A stretch of DNA of 64,000 nt from Aliishimia sp963721175 (GTDB lineage: Bacteria > Pseudomonadota > Alphaproteobacteria > Rhodobacterales > Rhodobacteraceae): contig CAVRIG010000007.1 in the NCBI GenBank assembly GCA_963721175.1, positions 372,001-436,000 of the forward strand, given 5' to 3'. This document shows, in pieces, positions 35,995 through 47,222 of this stretch. Position 1 is the first letter of the stretch; every line of letters starts with the position of its first letter. Under the pieces are notes generated by a model. It saw nothing but the letters and a program-made list of their open reading frames with translations. It was not told where the DNA came from and did no database searches. The translations under genes and the position numbers were made by a program.

Positions 35995-36530
35995 CGGGAC
36001 ATGCACTCCCTCAGAGCGATGAGACCGCGCCGCAACCACGTGCGCATGGTGTTGAGCGGCACGTCGAAGCGCGCGGCGAGATCCGCGTAGCTCTGCCCGT
36101 CGAGATAAGCGCCCACGAGGGCGGCGCGCCGATCCTGCGGCAGGTCGTCGAGGCAGGCGGTCAGCTTCTTCGCATCGGAGGCGGCAATGGCGGATTGTTC
36201 CGGGTTCGGACCCGATGCGGGAAACGTGTCCTCGTAATCCGCGAAATCGCTTGTGGTCCGCTGTGCCCGCAGCCTGTCGATGGCCGTGTTCCGCGCGATC
36301 GTGATGAGCCATGTCATCGGGGAGTGGCCGGTCACCTGGAACCGGTCCGCGTGCTTCCAGATCTTTACAAAGGCATCCTGCATCGCGTCTTCGGCCTGTC
36401 CCCGGTCCCTCAGGACACGCAGGCAGACCGCGAGAAGTTTCCCGGACGTCGCGTCAAAGAGGCCGGAGAATGCGGCGCGGTCGCCGAGCGCGGTCCGGGC
36501 GATCAGGTCTTCAATCTCGGATCGTTCCAT
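35991..36530 (-). CDS. ECF sigma factor (SigK-like)
   Basis: This 179-residue ECF sigma factor has region 2 (LLAVCLRVLRDRGQAEDAMQDAFVKIWKHA, WLITIARNTAIDRLR) and region 4 (LPQDRRAALVGAYLDGQSYADLAARFDVPLNTMRTWLRRGL). It is co-transcribed with its RskA-type anti-sigma factor. The 125 bp upstream has no -35/-10 pair I can assign with confidence, so autoregulation is only a family expectation. It stands alone between the galactoside and polyamine loci. Confidence 0.92.
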   Translation of the reverse strand: MERSEIEDLIARTALGDRAAFSGLFDATSGKLLAVCLRVLRDRGQAEDAMQDAFVKIWKHADRFQVTGHSPMTWLITIARNTAIDRLRAQRTTSDFADYEDTFPASGPNPEQSAIAASDAKKLTACLDDLPQDRRAALVGAYLDGQSYADLAARFDVPLNTMRTWLRRGLIALRECMSR

Positions 36531-36655
36531 GTCCCGCTATGGGTCCCCGCACCACGCCTCGCTACTCGTATCGCCCACCCCCGCAGGCCCTTGCACCTTT
36601 TCGATGATCCCGCGGCAACGCAACCGAAAAACCAACCGCCGCCTGTGGGTGGTGG

Positions 36656-37865
36656 TCAGCCCGGGCTCATCCCGCGCAGCCGTTCGGACCGGCGGCGCAG
36701 CAGCTCGACCACCGTCAGAAGCACGATGGAGATGGCGACGAGGATCGTCGCCACGGCCAGGATCGTCGGGCAGATCTGCTCGCGCAGGCCGGTGAACATC
36801 TGCCAGGGCAGCGTCTTCTGCCCGGCCGAGCCGACGAAGAGCACCACCACCACCTCGTCGAAGGAGGTGATGAAGGCGAAGAGCCCGCCCGAGATCACGC
36901 CCGGCAGGATCAGCGGCATCTGCACCCGGAAGAAGGTCGTGACCGGGTTCGCGCCCATGTTCGCCGGCCGCCCGCGTCAGCGACCGGTCGAACCCGACCA
37001 GCGTCGCCGTCACGGTGATGATGACGAAGGGGATGCCCAAGGCCGCGTGGGCCAGCACGACGCCCCAGTAGGTGCCCTGCAAGCCGATCGCGGGAGTAGA
37101 AGAAGTACATGCCCGCCGCCGAGATGATCAGCGGCACGATCATCGGCGAGATCAGGATCGCCATGATCGCCCGGCGGAACGGCACATGCGGCTGGCTGAG
37201 GCCGATGGCCGCCAGCGTGCCGAAACCGACCGACAGCAGCGTCGCGACCGGCGCGATCATCACCGAATTCCGCAGCGCCTGCTGCCAGTCGGTGGTGGTG
37301 AAGAAGTCGCGGTAGTGCTTGAGCGAATAGCCCGTCCGGATCGAAGCGCAGCATCTCGGGCGTGAAGGTGAAGAAGTTCTCGGCGTTGAAGCTGAGCGGC
37401 ATGACCACGAGGATCGGCGTGATCAGGAAGACGAAGATCGCGCCGCAGATCACCCGGAAGCTGTAGTGCCAGAGCACCTGGCCGGCGGTCAGGTAGGGCG
37501 GCAGGCCTGGCGCGGTAGCGGCCGTAGCCGAGCCAGTAGATGAACCAGCCGAAGAACCAGCCGAAGAGCGCCACCGACGATCAGCCCGGCCAGACCGCCG
37601 AACAGCGAAGCCCGCCAGCGCGAAGACCGCGACAAGCGCCCCAGCGGAAGGTCCGTTCCTGCTCCGGTCGCAGCAGGGACATCGCGACGAAGGCGAGCCC
37701 CGCGATCAGACGGCTGCGCCGATCACGACGCCCAGCAGGTCCGGAGCCCTGGGCGGTGCCGACGAAGAGGCCCGCAAGAGCGCGCCCGCCGCGCCGACGA
37801 CGCCGGCAGGTGAAGCGCAGGGGCATGACTTCGGTTTCGGTGATGACGACATCGGAGTGAGACAT
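36656..37865 (-). CDS. potC: polyamine-type ABC transporter permease (PotC/PotI), many apparent frameshifts
   Basis: The conserved C-terminal permease domain is complete in pieces: LWHYSFRVICGAIFVFLITP, NSVMIAPVATLLSVGFGTLAA, ISAAGMYFFYS, QGTYWGVVLAHAALGIPFV, the EAA-like NMGANPVTTFFRVQMPLILPG and SFDEVVVVLFVGS. Breaks occur near 36965, 37092, 37340, 37505, 37575 and upstream. The start is placed at ATG 37865 (MSHSDVVITETEVMPLRF), which leaves an extra N-terminal part of about 120 residues with hydrophobic stretches before the usual PotC start. That extension is partly uncertain because of the breaks. It is the last gene of the potA-D-DUF1330-B-C operon. Confidence 0.75.
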
Positions 37866-37868
37866 CGG

Positions 37869-39587
37869 TCATGGCTCACCCCCCAGCTTCACGTTGTCGA
37901 TGCCGACGATCTTGTCATAGGCCCAGTAGAGGACCAGCACGACCGCCAGCAGGATCGACCCCAGCGCGGCCGCAAGGCCCCAGTTGAGCGAGGACGAGAT
38001 GTGGTAGGCGATCCGGTTCGAGATGAACGTGCCGGTGGTGCCGCCGACGATTTCGGGCGTGATGTAGTAGCCGATGGACAGGATGAAGACGAGGATCGAG
38101 CCCGCCCCGATGCCCGGCACCGATTGCGGGAAGTAGACCCGCCAGAAGGCCGTCCAGTTGGTCGCGCCCAGCGATTTCGCCGCGCGCAGGTAGGACGGCG
38201 GGATCGTCTGCATCACCGAATACAGCGGCAGGATCATGAACGGCAGCAGGATGTGCGTCATCGCGATGATCGTGCCGAACTGGTTGTTGATCATGACCAG
38301 CCGGTCGTTGTCCGCGACCAGGCCGAGCCAGACCAGCACGTCGTTGATCACGCCCTGCTGTTGCAGCATCACCTTCCAGGCCGAGGTCCGCACCAGAAGC
38401 GAGGTCCAGAAGGGCAGCAGCACGAGGATCATCAGCAGGTTCGCGGTGCGCATCGGCAGGTTCGCCAGCAGCCAGGCCACCGGATAGCCCAGCAGGATGC
38501 AGGAGCCGGTGATGATCAGCGACATGATACAGCGTCCGCTTGAACAGCATGATGTAGATCTGCTGGTTCTCGGGGCGCGCCTCGGGGCCGTCGGGGGTTT
38601 TCTGCATGTCGACGGCGTTCAGGAAGTAGCCGGCGGTGTAGTGGGGCGAGTAGGTCTGGATCGTGCGTCCAGGTCTCGATCGCGCCCCAGTCCTCGTCCT
38701 CGTCGAGGAAGGCGCCCTTGAACGTCGATCTGCGGGCAGGCCGCGCGCCATCTCGGCGGCCTTCGCTGCAACTCTGCAGCGCCGGGCCGGTATAGCCCGA
38801 TACGTCGGCGCCGGTCCTCAGATCCATCAGGAGCGAGATATAGACCGCTTCCCATGGCTCCTCTTCCGCGACGACATCGCCGTCGACGATTGCGGCGAAG
38901 AGCGCGAAGGCGGAATAGGCGCTGGCCGTACGCGGCAGCAGTGCCGAGATCTCCGCGCCAGGAACGAACTTGATATCGCCGCCGAACCCGTCGCCGGTCA
39001 GTTGACCAAGGCGGGCGCGCTGGGCGGCGAGCACCGCCTCATCGGCCTCGCCGCCGTCGCCGACCGGTCATCAGCTCGTACCAGAAGGCTTCGCTCTTCC
39101 CAGACGTCGTTCAGATCCTCCAGCGCGTCGCCTGCAGTCCTCGCCGATGTCGTCGACGCTGCGGCCCGCCTGGCGGAACAGCGAGGAAATCCCGGATTGT
39201 TCGTAGTTCAGGCGCGAGCCGAGGCGGGTGTGCTGCTTGGCCTCGGCGGCGAGGAACAGGTCGTAGTAGAGCGCCTCGTAGACGGCCTCGTCCGGCAGAC
39301 TCGCCCTGTGTTCGGTCCCAATTCGTCCAAGCCATCGACGGTCCGCGGCAGCGTGTCGCCGACGATCTGGTTCTCGACCGAGCGGAACAGCATGTCGGCG
39401 ATCGGCGCGATGAAGGTGATGAGCACGAAGATCAGCAGCGGCGCGATCAGCATCAGCGCGCGCAGTCTTCTGCGACGCTGAGCGCCCGGGCGAGGCTGCG
39501 CTTGAGCGGCGTGCCGTCGGCGGCCAGGATCGGGCCCTTCTCATCCTTGGCGTCGGTATCGGTCGTGTCTGCCGTAGCGTCGGCCAT
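37869..39587 (-). CDS. potB: polyamine-type ABC transporter permease (PotB/PotH), several apparent frameshifts
   Basis: The C-terminal permease part is intact in one frame from the top of the conserved domain: LIITGSCILLGYPVAWLLANLP, LLVRTSAWKVMLQQQG, the EAA-like LRAAKSLGATNWTAFWRVYFPQS and YYITPEIVGG. The N-terminal MADATADTTDTDAKDEKGPI, the first membrane helix LMLIAPLLIFVLITFIAP and the long periplasmic loop (LPDEAVYEALYYDLFLAAE, GSRLNYEQSGISSLF, LLPRTASAYSAFALFAAIVDGD) are split by breaks near 38525, 38670, 38770, 39070, 39130, 39300 and 39465. A long first loop is known for PotB-like permeases of this order. The gap to potC is three bases. Confidence 0.75.
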
Positions 39588-39588
39588 C

Positions 39589-39876
39589 TCAGACGCCCTC
39601 GACCAGGAGGATGGTGCTGTCGGCGGTGCGCTGGCGGATCTTGGCGACCTCCTGGTAGTCGGGATCGTTGTAGGCGGTGACAGCGGCCTCGTAGGAGGGG
39701 AATTCGATCACCACGTGGCGCTCATGGGCGTCGCCCTCCATCAACTGCGATTGCCCGCCGCGGACGATGAACGTGCCGCCCAAGCCCTGAAGGATCGGCG
39801 TGTCCTTCTCCACGTACTCCTTGTAGGCCTCGGGGTCGTTCACGGTGATATGGCCGATGATGTAACCTTTGGGCAT
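39589..39876 (-). CDS. DUF1330 family protein
   Basis: This 95-residue protein opens MPKGYIIGHITVNDPEAYKEY and has FIVRGGQSQLMEGDAHERHVVIEFPSYE shortened to the core RHVVIEFPSYEAA and YNDPDYQEVAKIRQ. This is a typical DUF1330 dimeric alpha-beta barrel of unknown function. It is in frame throughout, in contrast to its heavily broken neighbours, and lies one base before potB. Small DUF1330 genes occur beside transporter genes in other Rhodobacteraceae, but no role is established. Confidence 0.88.
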   Translation of the reverse strand: MPKGYIIGHITVNDPEAYKEYVEKDTPILQGLGGTFIVRGGQSQLMEGDAHERHVVIEFPSYEAAVTAYNDPDYQEVAKIRQRTADSTILLVEGV

Positions 39877-39976
39877 CGCTCTCTCCCGGTCTTCCCGGAT
39901 TGCGCCCGACCCCTTCGACAGGGCCGGCGCGGCGGCCCCGGGACGAACCCGGAACCACCAGTTTCGTCAGTGCGGC

Positions 39977-41115
39977 TTACTGCGCCAGCCAGGCCTGGAA
40001 CTTCGCGTCGATATCGTCGCGATAGTCAGCCCAGAACTCGTAGTTGTAGATGAAGTGTTCTTGGCGTTCGCCGGGTCGGTCGGCATGTGCGGCGCCATCT
40101 CGATGCCAAGCTCGGCGTGCTTGCCGACCAGCGGCGCGGAGGATCGCGCGGGCCGGGCCGTAGGAGATGTACTTGGCCTGGTCGGCCAGACGCTGGGTGT
40201 CGGTGGCGAACTGCACGAAGTCCTTCACGCGGGCCAGACGGTCTTCCGGCAGGCCGGTCGGGAATGATCCAGCCGTCGAGGTCGAACACCTGTGCGTCCC
40301 ACAGCATCGCGACGGGCTGGTCCTGCTCCTCGATGACGCGAGAACAGCGGCCGTTGTAGGTGGAGCCCATGACGACTTCGCCATCGGCCAGAAGCTGCGG
40401 CGTGTCGGCGCCGGCGGACCACCAGATCACGTCTGTCCTTGATCGTGTCGAGCTTGGCGAAGCGCCGCTGCTGGCCTTCCTCGGTCTCCAGAACGTCGTA
40501 GACTTCGTCCTTGGGCACGCCGTCGCACAGCAGCGCCCATTCCATGTTGTTGATCGGGCGCTTTTCCAGCGCGCGCTTGCCCGGATAGGTTTCCAGGTCG
40601 AACATCGCGCAGATCGACGTTCGGGCTCGGGCGCGCCTTCGGGCACCATGTCGGTGCGATAGCCGAAGGTGGTCGAATAGACGATCTGCGGGATGTAGCA
40701 GTCGCTGACAATCAGGTCGCCGAAATCATCCGAAGCCGACGTGCCGTCCGGCGCGGGCGCCAGCAGTTCGTCATGGTCGATCTCCATCGCCAGACCTTCG
40801 TCGCAGAGGCGGATGGCGTCGGCGGCGACCACGTCGACGAGGTCCCAGGTCATGTTGCCGGCCTCGTTCATCGCGCGCAGCTTGGCCACGGCCTCGTTCG
40901 AGCTTTCGTCACAGACGACCTCGATGCCCGTCGCGGCCTTGTAGGGCTCGACATAGGCTTTCAGCTGCTGTTCTGATAGGCGCCACCCCAGGTGACGATG
41001 GTCATGGAGTTGGCCAGTTCTCGCAGTCCGGCAGATCCGGCGCATCCTGCGCCGAAGCCAGGGTCGCCACGGCACAAAGTGCGGAGGAGGCGAGTAGAAG
41101 CTTGGTCGTATTCAT
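39977..41115 (-). CDS. potD: polyamine-type extracellular binding protein (PotD/PotF), several apparent frameshifts
   Basis: The gene starts with a Sec signal peptide (MNTTKLLLASSALCAVATLA, then SAQDAPD). Family text is then split over frames: NSMTIVTWGGAYQ, QQLKAYVEPYKAATGIEV, MTWDLVDVVAADAIRLCDEGL, DCYIPQIVYSTTFGYRTDM, YPGKRALEKRPINNMEWALLCDGVP, VIWWSAGADTPQLLADGEV and a C-terminus NYEFWADYRDDIDAKFQAWLAQ. Breaks lie near 40055, 40140, 40263, 40435, 40615, 40970 and 41020. Corrected size is about 375 residues. It is the substrate receptor for the PotABCD-type importer; spermidine, putrescine or a related cation is likely but not proven. Confidence 0.78.
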
Positions 41116-41224
41116 TGGTTACTCCCTAGTTCGAACCCGGTTCTTGCTAAGATTCAGGGACGCGCACCGGGCAACGCCCCCCATGGCCTCGCGCCGCGGA
41201 CGTCAGGCGTCGAGCGCGCGGCAA

Positions 41225-42306
<1,082 letters not shown>

Positions 42307-42631
42307 TCAGGGCTCCCCGTTGTCTCGTTTCGCTTAGCCTGCGAATTGATGATGAATAAATAGAGGAATCGAGCCGGTAGCAAGCCGGTTGCCGGTGTTC
42401 GTGCGGCAGATTCTCCCCGACAGAGCCGAAAATTCGGTCAGATGCACGTTATCAGGCAGGTTTCCGGGCGACGTTTCGACCTTGCGTTGTAGCAGCACCG
42501 TTCTTCGCTGTAATTGCCGACGCGGTTCCGAATCCGGCCGGGTGCGCGGACGCTGGGAGACATGGACGTTCCAGTGTTCCGGAATGATTCCATGCGTTTG
42601 ACCGGCGCTCTTCCAGCGCGCGAGGCTCTCA
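42307..42631 (-). promoter_or_regulatory. control region upstream of potA
   Basis: The 325-bp gap between potA and the indolepyruvate oxidoreductase gene has no plausible ORF. It contains a perfect 12-bp palindrome CCGAAAATTCGG (42426-42437) and an 11-bp one GGAATGATTCC (42581-42591), both possible operators for the pot operon. No clear -35/-10 pair stands out. Confidence 0.35.
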
Positions 42632-45600
42632 TCACGCGGCGAAACTCGCCAGTGCCGCATCCGCCTTGGGCTTCTCTTTCTCGACCGCTTTCTGCCAGAC
42701 CGGACCGTAGCCGCGCATCTCGAGCGGGGCGGCCAGGAAAGCTTGCGCCTCTTGCCTGTGCTCGGCTGAGTATTCGGCGGCGATCCGGGCCAGTCCGTCC
42801 TCGTACCAGCCGATCATCGCGCGCATCTCGCGGCGCTCCGCCATCCAGCCGAAGGGGTCGAGCGCCGTTCCGCGGAACCGCCGGCCCTTGGCGAGCCAGC
42901 GCATGGCGCCCTGCATCCAGGGGCCGAACTTGCGCTTGACCGGCCGCCCGCGCGCGTCCTTGCGCCAGTTCAGGATCGGCGGCGCCATGTGGTAGGAGAC
43001 GCGCAGATCGCCATCGAACTGATCCCTGAGCCCGTCAAGGAACCCGGTTTCCATGTGCAGCCGCGCGACTTCGTACTCGTCCTTGTAGGCCATGAGCTTG
43101 AAGAGCGACCTTGCTGCGAGCCCGCGCAGGTCCTCGTCCGCGACTCCCGCGGCGAAACGATCGAGCGTGGCGCGGTAGCGCGCCCCATAGTCCGCGTCCT
43201 GATAACGCGTCAGCCGCTGAACACGATCCTCCACGATTTCCAAGAAGGTCTCCGGCGCGCGGGTCTCGGATGGCATCAGGTCCTTCACCTCATCCGCGCG
43301 GATGGCCAGCGCGCGTCCAAGCGCGAAGGCCTGAAGGTTTGCCTCGACCGCCACACCGTTCAGACGGATCGCCTGGATCAGCGCGGCCTCGCTCACCGGG
43401 ACGAGCCCCTTCTGCCAGGCGGCCCCCATCAGGATCACGTTGGCGAAGACCGTGTCGCCCATGAGTTGATCGGCCAGCCGGTTCGCGTCGACGCCCCAGA
43501 GCGCGTCGGGGCCGATGGCGTCCGCGATGGTCCGCAAGCGCTCGTCGATGCGCAGGTCGGCGTCGCGGCGCAGCACCAGATCGCCCGTGGGCATGGACGC
43601 GGTGTTGAGAACCATCTGCGTGCCGCGGCGGTAATGCGCCGACGCCTTGGGGGCGGAGGACACCACCACGTCGCAGCCGATCACCGCATCCGCCGCCGCC
43701 GGATCGATGCGCACCTGGTGGATGTCCTCGGGCCGCGGAGCCAGACGGATGTAGCTGAGCACGGTGCCGAATTTCTGCGCGAAGCCGGTGAAGTCGAGCA
43801 CCGAAGAGCCCTTGCCCTCCAGATGCGCCGCCATGGTGATGACCGCGCCCACGGTGATGACCCCGGTACCGCCGACACCTGTCACCAGCAGCTCGAACGG
43901 CGCGTCGAGCCGGACGGGTTCCGGCGCGGGCAGGTCGCGCAGGACCTCGTCGAGGCGCGGATCCCGGTTCTTGCGGCGCGTGCCGCCCTCGATGGTGACG
44001 AAGGAGGGACAGAAGCCGTTCAGGCAGGAATAATCCTGGTTGCAGCTCGACTGGTTGATCTGGCGCTTGCGGCCGAGCGGGGTTTCCAGCGGCTCCACGC
44101 TCAGGCAGTTCGACTCCACTGAACAGTCGCCGCAGCCCTCGCAGACCTCGGGGTTGATCACCACGCGCGCCGGCGCCTCGGCCATCTTGCCGCGCTTGCG
44201 GCGGCGGCGCTTTTCGGTGGCGCAGGTCTGGGCATAGATCAGCACCGACACGCCGGGCACCTCGCGGATCTCGCGTTGCAGCGGCATCATCTCCGCGCGG
44301 TCGTGGAAGGTCGTGCCGGAGGGAAACTCCCCACGCGGAAACTGCGCGATGTCGTCGGAGACGATGGCGATGCGCTCCACGCCTTCCGCCCGGCAGGTCT
44401 GGGCGATGCCCTGCACGCTGACGGGACCGTCCACGGGCTGGCCGCCGGTCATTGCGACCGCGTCGTTGAACAGGATCTTGTAGGTGATGTTGGTGCCCGC
44501 CGCGACCGCCTGCCGGATCGCGAGCGAGCCGGAATGGTACCAGGTGCCTTCGCCGAGGTTCTGGAACATGTGCTTGTTGCCGGTGAAGCGGGAGGCCGCG
44601 ACATGCGGCACACCTTCGCCGCCCATCTGCGCGTAGCCCACCGTGTTGCGGCCCATCCAGCTTGCCATGACGTGGCAGCCGATGCCGGAGGCGGCGAGGG
44701 AGCCGTCGGGCACCTTGGTCGAGCTGTTGTGCGGGCAACCCGAGCAGAAATAGGGCGTGCGGGTCGCGCCCTCGACATTGAGCTTCGGCGGTTCGGTCTT
44801 CGTGAGCGCGGCGGCCTTGGCGGGCAGGTTCTCCTCTGGGAAGAACCGGTCCAGCCGCTTCGCGACGATGGGCAGGAGGATGCGGGGCGACAACTCGCCG
44901 GTCCAGGGGATCAGCGGCGCGCCCTCGCTTTCGTACTTTCCCACCATCTTCTCGGGCTTCGATCCCGGCCAGTCGTAGAAATACTCCTTGAACTGGCTTT
45001 CGATGATCCCACGCTTTTCCTCGACGACCAGGATCTCCTGCTTACCTTGGACGAAATTCATCGCGTCGCGCAGGCCCAGCGGCCAGACCATGCCGACCTT
45101 GTAGATGTCGATGCCCAGCCGGCGGCAGGCGGCGGCGTCGATGCCGAGCAGGCGCAGCGTTTCCAGCAGGTCCAGATGCGCCTTGCCGGTGGTGACGAAA
45201 CCGAACCGCGCGTCTTTCACGCCGTAGATCGCGCGGTCGATCGGGTTCGCCTCGACAAAGGTGCGCACCGCGTCGAGCTTGTGGCCGATCCGCGTCTCGA
45301 TCTCGGCACTTGGCAGGTCGGAGGAGCGGACATGCAACCCGCCGGGCGGCAGGGCGAACTCGGGCATGGTGAAGGCGCGGTCGGGCTTCAGCTCCACCGA
45401 TTGCCCGCTTTCGACCGTCTCGGAGATCGCCTTGAACCCGACCCAGGTGCCGGAAAAGCGCGAGAGCGCCAGCCCGTATTCCGCGTATTCGAGGTATTCC
45501 GCCACGTTCGCCGGGTTCAGCGTGGGCATGAACCAGGCCATGAAAGCCACGTCCGACTGGTGCGGCATCGAGGAGGAGACGCAGCCGTGATCGTCGCCCG

Positions 45601-46045
45601 CGACCACCAGCACGCCGCCCTTCGGCGCGGAGCCGTAGGCGTTGCCGTGGCGCAGCGCATCGCCCGACCGGTCGACGCCGGGGCCCTTGCCGTACCACAT
45701 GGAGAAGACGCCCTCGACCTCGCAAGCGGGGTCCAGCGTCGCCTGCTGCGACCCCAGCACCGCGGTGGCGCCGAGGTCCTCGTTGACGGCCGGAAGGAAC
45801 TCGATGCGGTGCTCTCCCAGCGTCTTTTTCGCGCGCCACATCTCCAGATCGACGGCGCCCAGGGGGGAGCCGCGATAGCCGGAGACGAAACCCGCGGTGT
45901 TCAGCCCTGCGGCCTTGTCGCGGCGCGCCTGGTCCAGCATCGCACGGACCAGCGCCTGCGTTCCGGTCAGGAACACGCGACCCTCGATCAGGCGGTAGCG
46001 GTCGTCGAGTTGATAGGTGTCGAATGCGGTCTCGAAGCGGGACAT
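42632..46045 (-). CDS. indolepyruvate ferredoxin oxidoreductase, fused alpha-beta-gamma form
   Basis: This 1137-residue protein fuses the TPP, ferredoxin and gamma domains of an indolepyruvate (aryl-pyruvate) ferredoxin oxidoreductase. The TPP region includes CSGCPHNSSTKVPDGS and GIGCHVMASWMGRNTVGYAQMGGEG cores. The 4Fe-4S region has CEGCGDCSVESNC and later Cys of SCNQDYSCLNGFCPSF. The gamma domain follows with LVTGVGGTGVITVGAVI. Such fused forms degrade transaminated aromatic amino acids to aryl-acetyl-CoA. ATG 46045 (MSRFETAFDTYQL) is used, not 46096. There is no frameshift in over 3.4 kb, which contrasts with the pot genes beside it. No ferredoxin or aminotransferase gene is adjacent. Confidence 0.9.
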   Translation of the reverse strand: MSRFETAFDTYQLDDRYRLIEGRVFLTGTQALVRAMLDQARRDKAAGLNTAGFVSGYRGSPLGAVDLEMWRAKKTLGEHRIEFLPAVNEDLGATAVLGSQQATLDPACEVEGVFSMWYGKGPGVDRSGDALRHGNAYGSAPKGGVLVVAGDDHGCVSSSMPHQSDVAFMAWFMPTLNPANVAEYLEYAEYGLALSRFSGTWVGFKAISETVESGQSVELKPDRAFTMPEFALPPGGLHVRSSDLPSAEIETRIGHKLDAVRTFVEANPIDRAIYGVKDARFGFVTTGKAHLDLLETLRLLGIDAAACRRLGIDIYKVGMVWPLGLRDAMNFVQGKQEILVVEEKRGIIESQFKEYFYDWPGSKPEKMVGKYESEGAPLIPWTGELSPRILLPIVAKRLDRFFPEENLPAKAAALTKTEPPKLNVEGATRTPYFCSGCPHNSSTKVPDGSLAASGIGCHVMASWMGRNTVGYAQMGGEGVPHVAASRFTGNKHMFQNLGEGTWYHSGSLAIRQAVAAGTNITYKILFNDAVAMTGGQPVDGPVSVQGIAQTCRAEGVERIAIVSDDIAQFPRGEFPSGTTFHDRAEMMPLQREIREVPGVSVLIYAQTCATEKRRRRKRGKMAEAPARVVINPEVCEGCGDCSVESNCLSVEPLETPLGRKRQINQSSCNQDYSCLNGFCPSFVTIEGGTRRKNRDPRLDEVLRDLPAPEPVRLDAPFELLVTGVGGTGVITVGAVITMAAHLEGKGSSVLDFTGFAQKFGTVLSYIRLAPRPEDIHQVRIDPAAADAVIGCDVVVSSAPKASAHYRRGTQMVLNTASMPTGDLVLRRDADLRIDERLRTIADAIGPDALWGVDANRLADQLMGDTVFANVILMGAAWQKGLVPVSEAALIQAIRLNGVAVEANLQAFALGRALAIRADEVKDLMPSETRAPETFLEIVEDRVQRLTRYQDADYGARYRATLDRFAAGVADEDLRGLAARSLFKLMAYKDEYEVARLHMETGFLDGLRDQFDGDLRVSYHMAPPILNWRKDARGRPVKRKFGPWMQGAMRWLAKGRRFRGTALDPFGWMAERREMRAMIGWYEDGLARIAAEYSAEHRQEAQAFLAAPLEMRGYGPVWQKAVEKEKPKADAALASFAA

Positions 46046-46171
46046 GGGCGCGATCCTCCGTCGGTTTGAGCGCAGTTTAGCGCGGGAAGCGTCCAAGCGC
46101 CTGCCAGAAATCCCGAACTCAAGGGCCGTCGTGCGCAGATTGTTCCATGCCGGGGCGGAAGCCGGAAGAAA

Positions 46172-46807
46172 TTACTCCGCCGCGGTTTCCAGTCCCAGAC
46201 CCGAGATCTCGCGCAGGGCCTGCACGATCTCCGCCACGCCTTCGCGATGTTTCAGCTGTGCGAAGAAGAACGGCCGGCCGCCGCGCATCCGTTCCGCATC
46301 CCGCGCCATCACGTCGAGCGAGGCGCCGACATGGGGCGCGAGGTCGGTCTTGTTGATCACGAGGATGTCGGATCGGGTCAGCGCCGGGCCGCCCTTGCGC
46401 GGGATGTCCTCGCCCGCCGCGGTGTCGATCACGTAGATCGTCACGTCCGCAAGTTCCGGCGAGAAGGTGGCGGACAGGTTGTCGCCGCCGCTCTCGATCA
46501 GGATCACCTCCACCTCCGGGTGCCGCTCCACCATGCGCGCGACGGCGGCGATGTTGATCGAGGCATCCTCGCGGATCGCGGTATGCGGGCAGCCCCCCGT
46601 TTCCACCCCGATCACGCGGGAGGCGGGCAGGATCTGCATCCGCATCAGCGCCTCGGCATCCTCCTGCGTGTAGATGTCGTTGGTGATGACGCCGATGGAG
46701 TGGCGGTCTTTCAGTGCCTCGGCCAGCCGCGCGGTGAGCGTGGTCTTGCCGGCGCCCACGGGGCCGCCGATGCCGATGCGGAGCGGGCCGTTGGGAGATT
46801 GGGTCAT
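46172..46807 (-). CDS. ureG: urease accessory protein UreG
   Basis: UreG (211 residues) is the SIMIBI GTPase that drives nickel insertion into urease. The P-loop GGPVGAGKTTL, the TNDIYTQEDAE segment, the metal motif GVETGGCPHTAIREDAS (CPH) and the NKTD specificity motif are present. It is the last gene of the ureC-E-F-G block, five bases after the DUF3995 gene. No break is seen. Confidence 0.96.
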   Translation of the reverse strand: MTQSPNGPLRIGIGGPVGAGKTTLTARLAEALKDRHSIGVITNDIYTQEDAEALMRMQILPASRVIGVETGGCPHTAIREDASINIAAVARMVERHPEVEVILIESGGDNLSATFSPELADVTIYVIDTAAGEDIPRKGGPALTRSDILVINKTDLAPHVGASLDVMARDAERMRGGRPFFFAQLKHREGVAEIVQALREISGLGLETAAE

Positions 46808-46811
46808 GCCG

Positions 46812-47222
46812 TCATCCTTGCATTGCCGATAGGATCAGAAGTGCCGCGCCGACGAGGAGGCAGAGCGGCCCGTAGAGCCGGCGGTCCAGCCGCGCGAAGT
46901 CTGCCTCCGGCGTGAGCCTGCGCCAGGACGGCATGTAGGCCGCGAGGCCCCGGGCGACAAAGACGCCGCCCGCGAGTATCAGCAGGATCCGCTGTCCCGG
47001 CAACTCCGGCGTGAAGGGCAGGGAGGCCACGAACGCCAAAGCCACCGCGACCAGGGCGCAAGGCACTGCGCCCGGCATCCGGATGACGCCGCGCGTGCCG
47101 ATGACGTGCCGGGCGAGGCGGGCCTCGTCGCGGATCGGCGTCCAGAGCCCGAGCGCCCAGGCCAAGTGCAGCAAGGCGATCACGACGAGGACTGCCGCGA
47201 CAATTGCCGCGAGCGGCATCAT
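46812..47222 (-). CDS. DUF3995 family small membrane protein
   Basis: The 136-residue product has four hydrophobic segments (LAAIVAAVLVVIALLHLAWAL, then ALVAVALAFVASLPF, RILLILAGGVFVARGLAAYM and LYGPLCLLVGAALLILSA). This matches DUF3995. It overlaps the ureF stop (ATGA) and lies directly before ureG, so it is made with the urease accessory proteins. A role in nickel or urea handling is a guess from position; nothing in the sequence is a clear metal site beyond one His in the first helix. Confidence 0.75.
   Translation of the reverse strand: MMPLAAIVAAVLVVIALLHLAWALGLWTPIRDEARLARHVIGTRGVIRMPGAVPCALVAVALAFVASLPFTPELPGQRILLILAGGVFVARGLAAYMPSWRRLTPEADFARLDRRLYGPLCLLVGAALLILSAMQG

Noticed and set aside
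44276..46069. 597-codon plus-strand open frame
   Set aside because: It is antisense to the fused indolepyruvate oxidoreductase, with biased composition and no domain.
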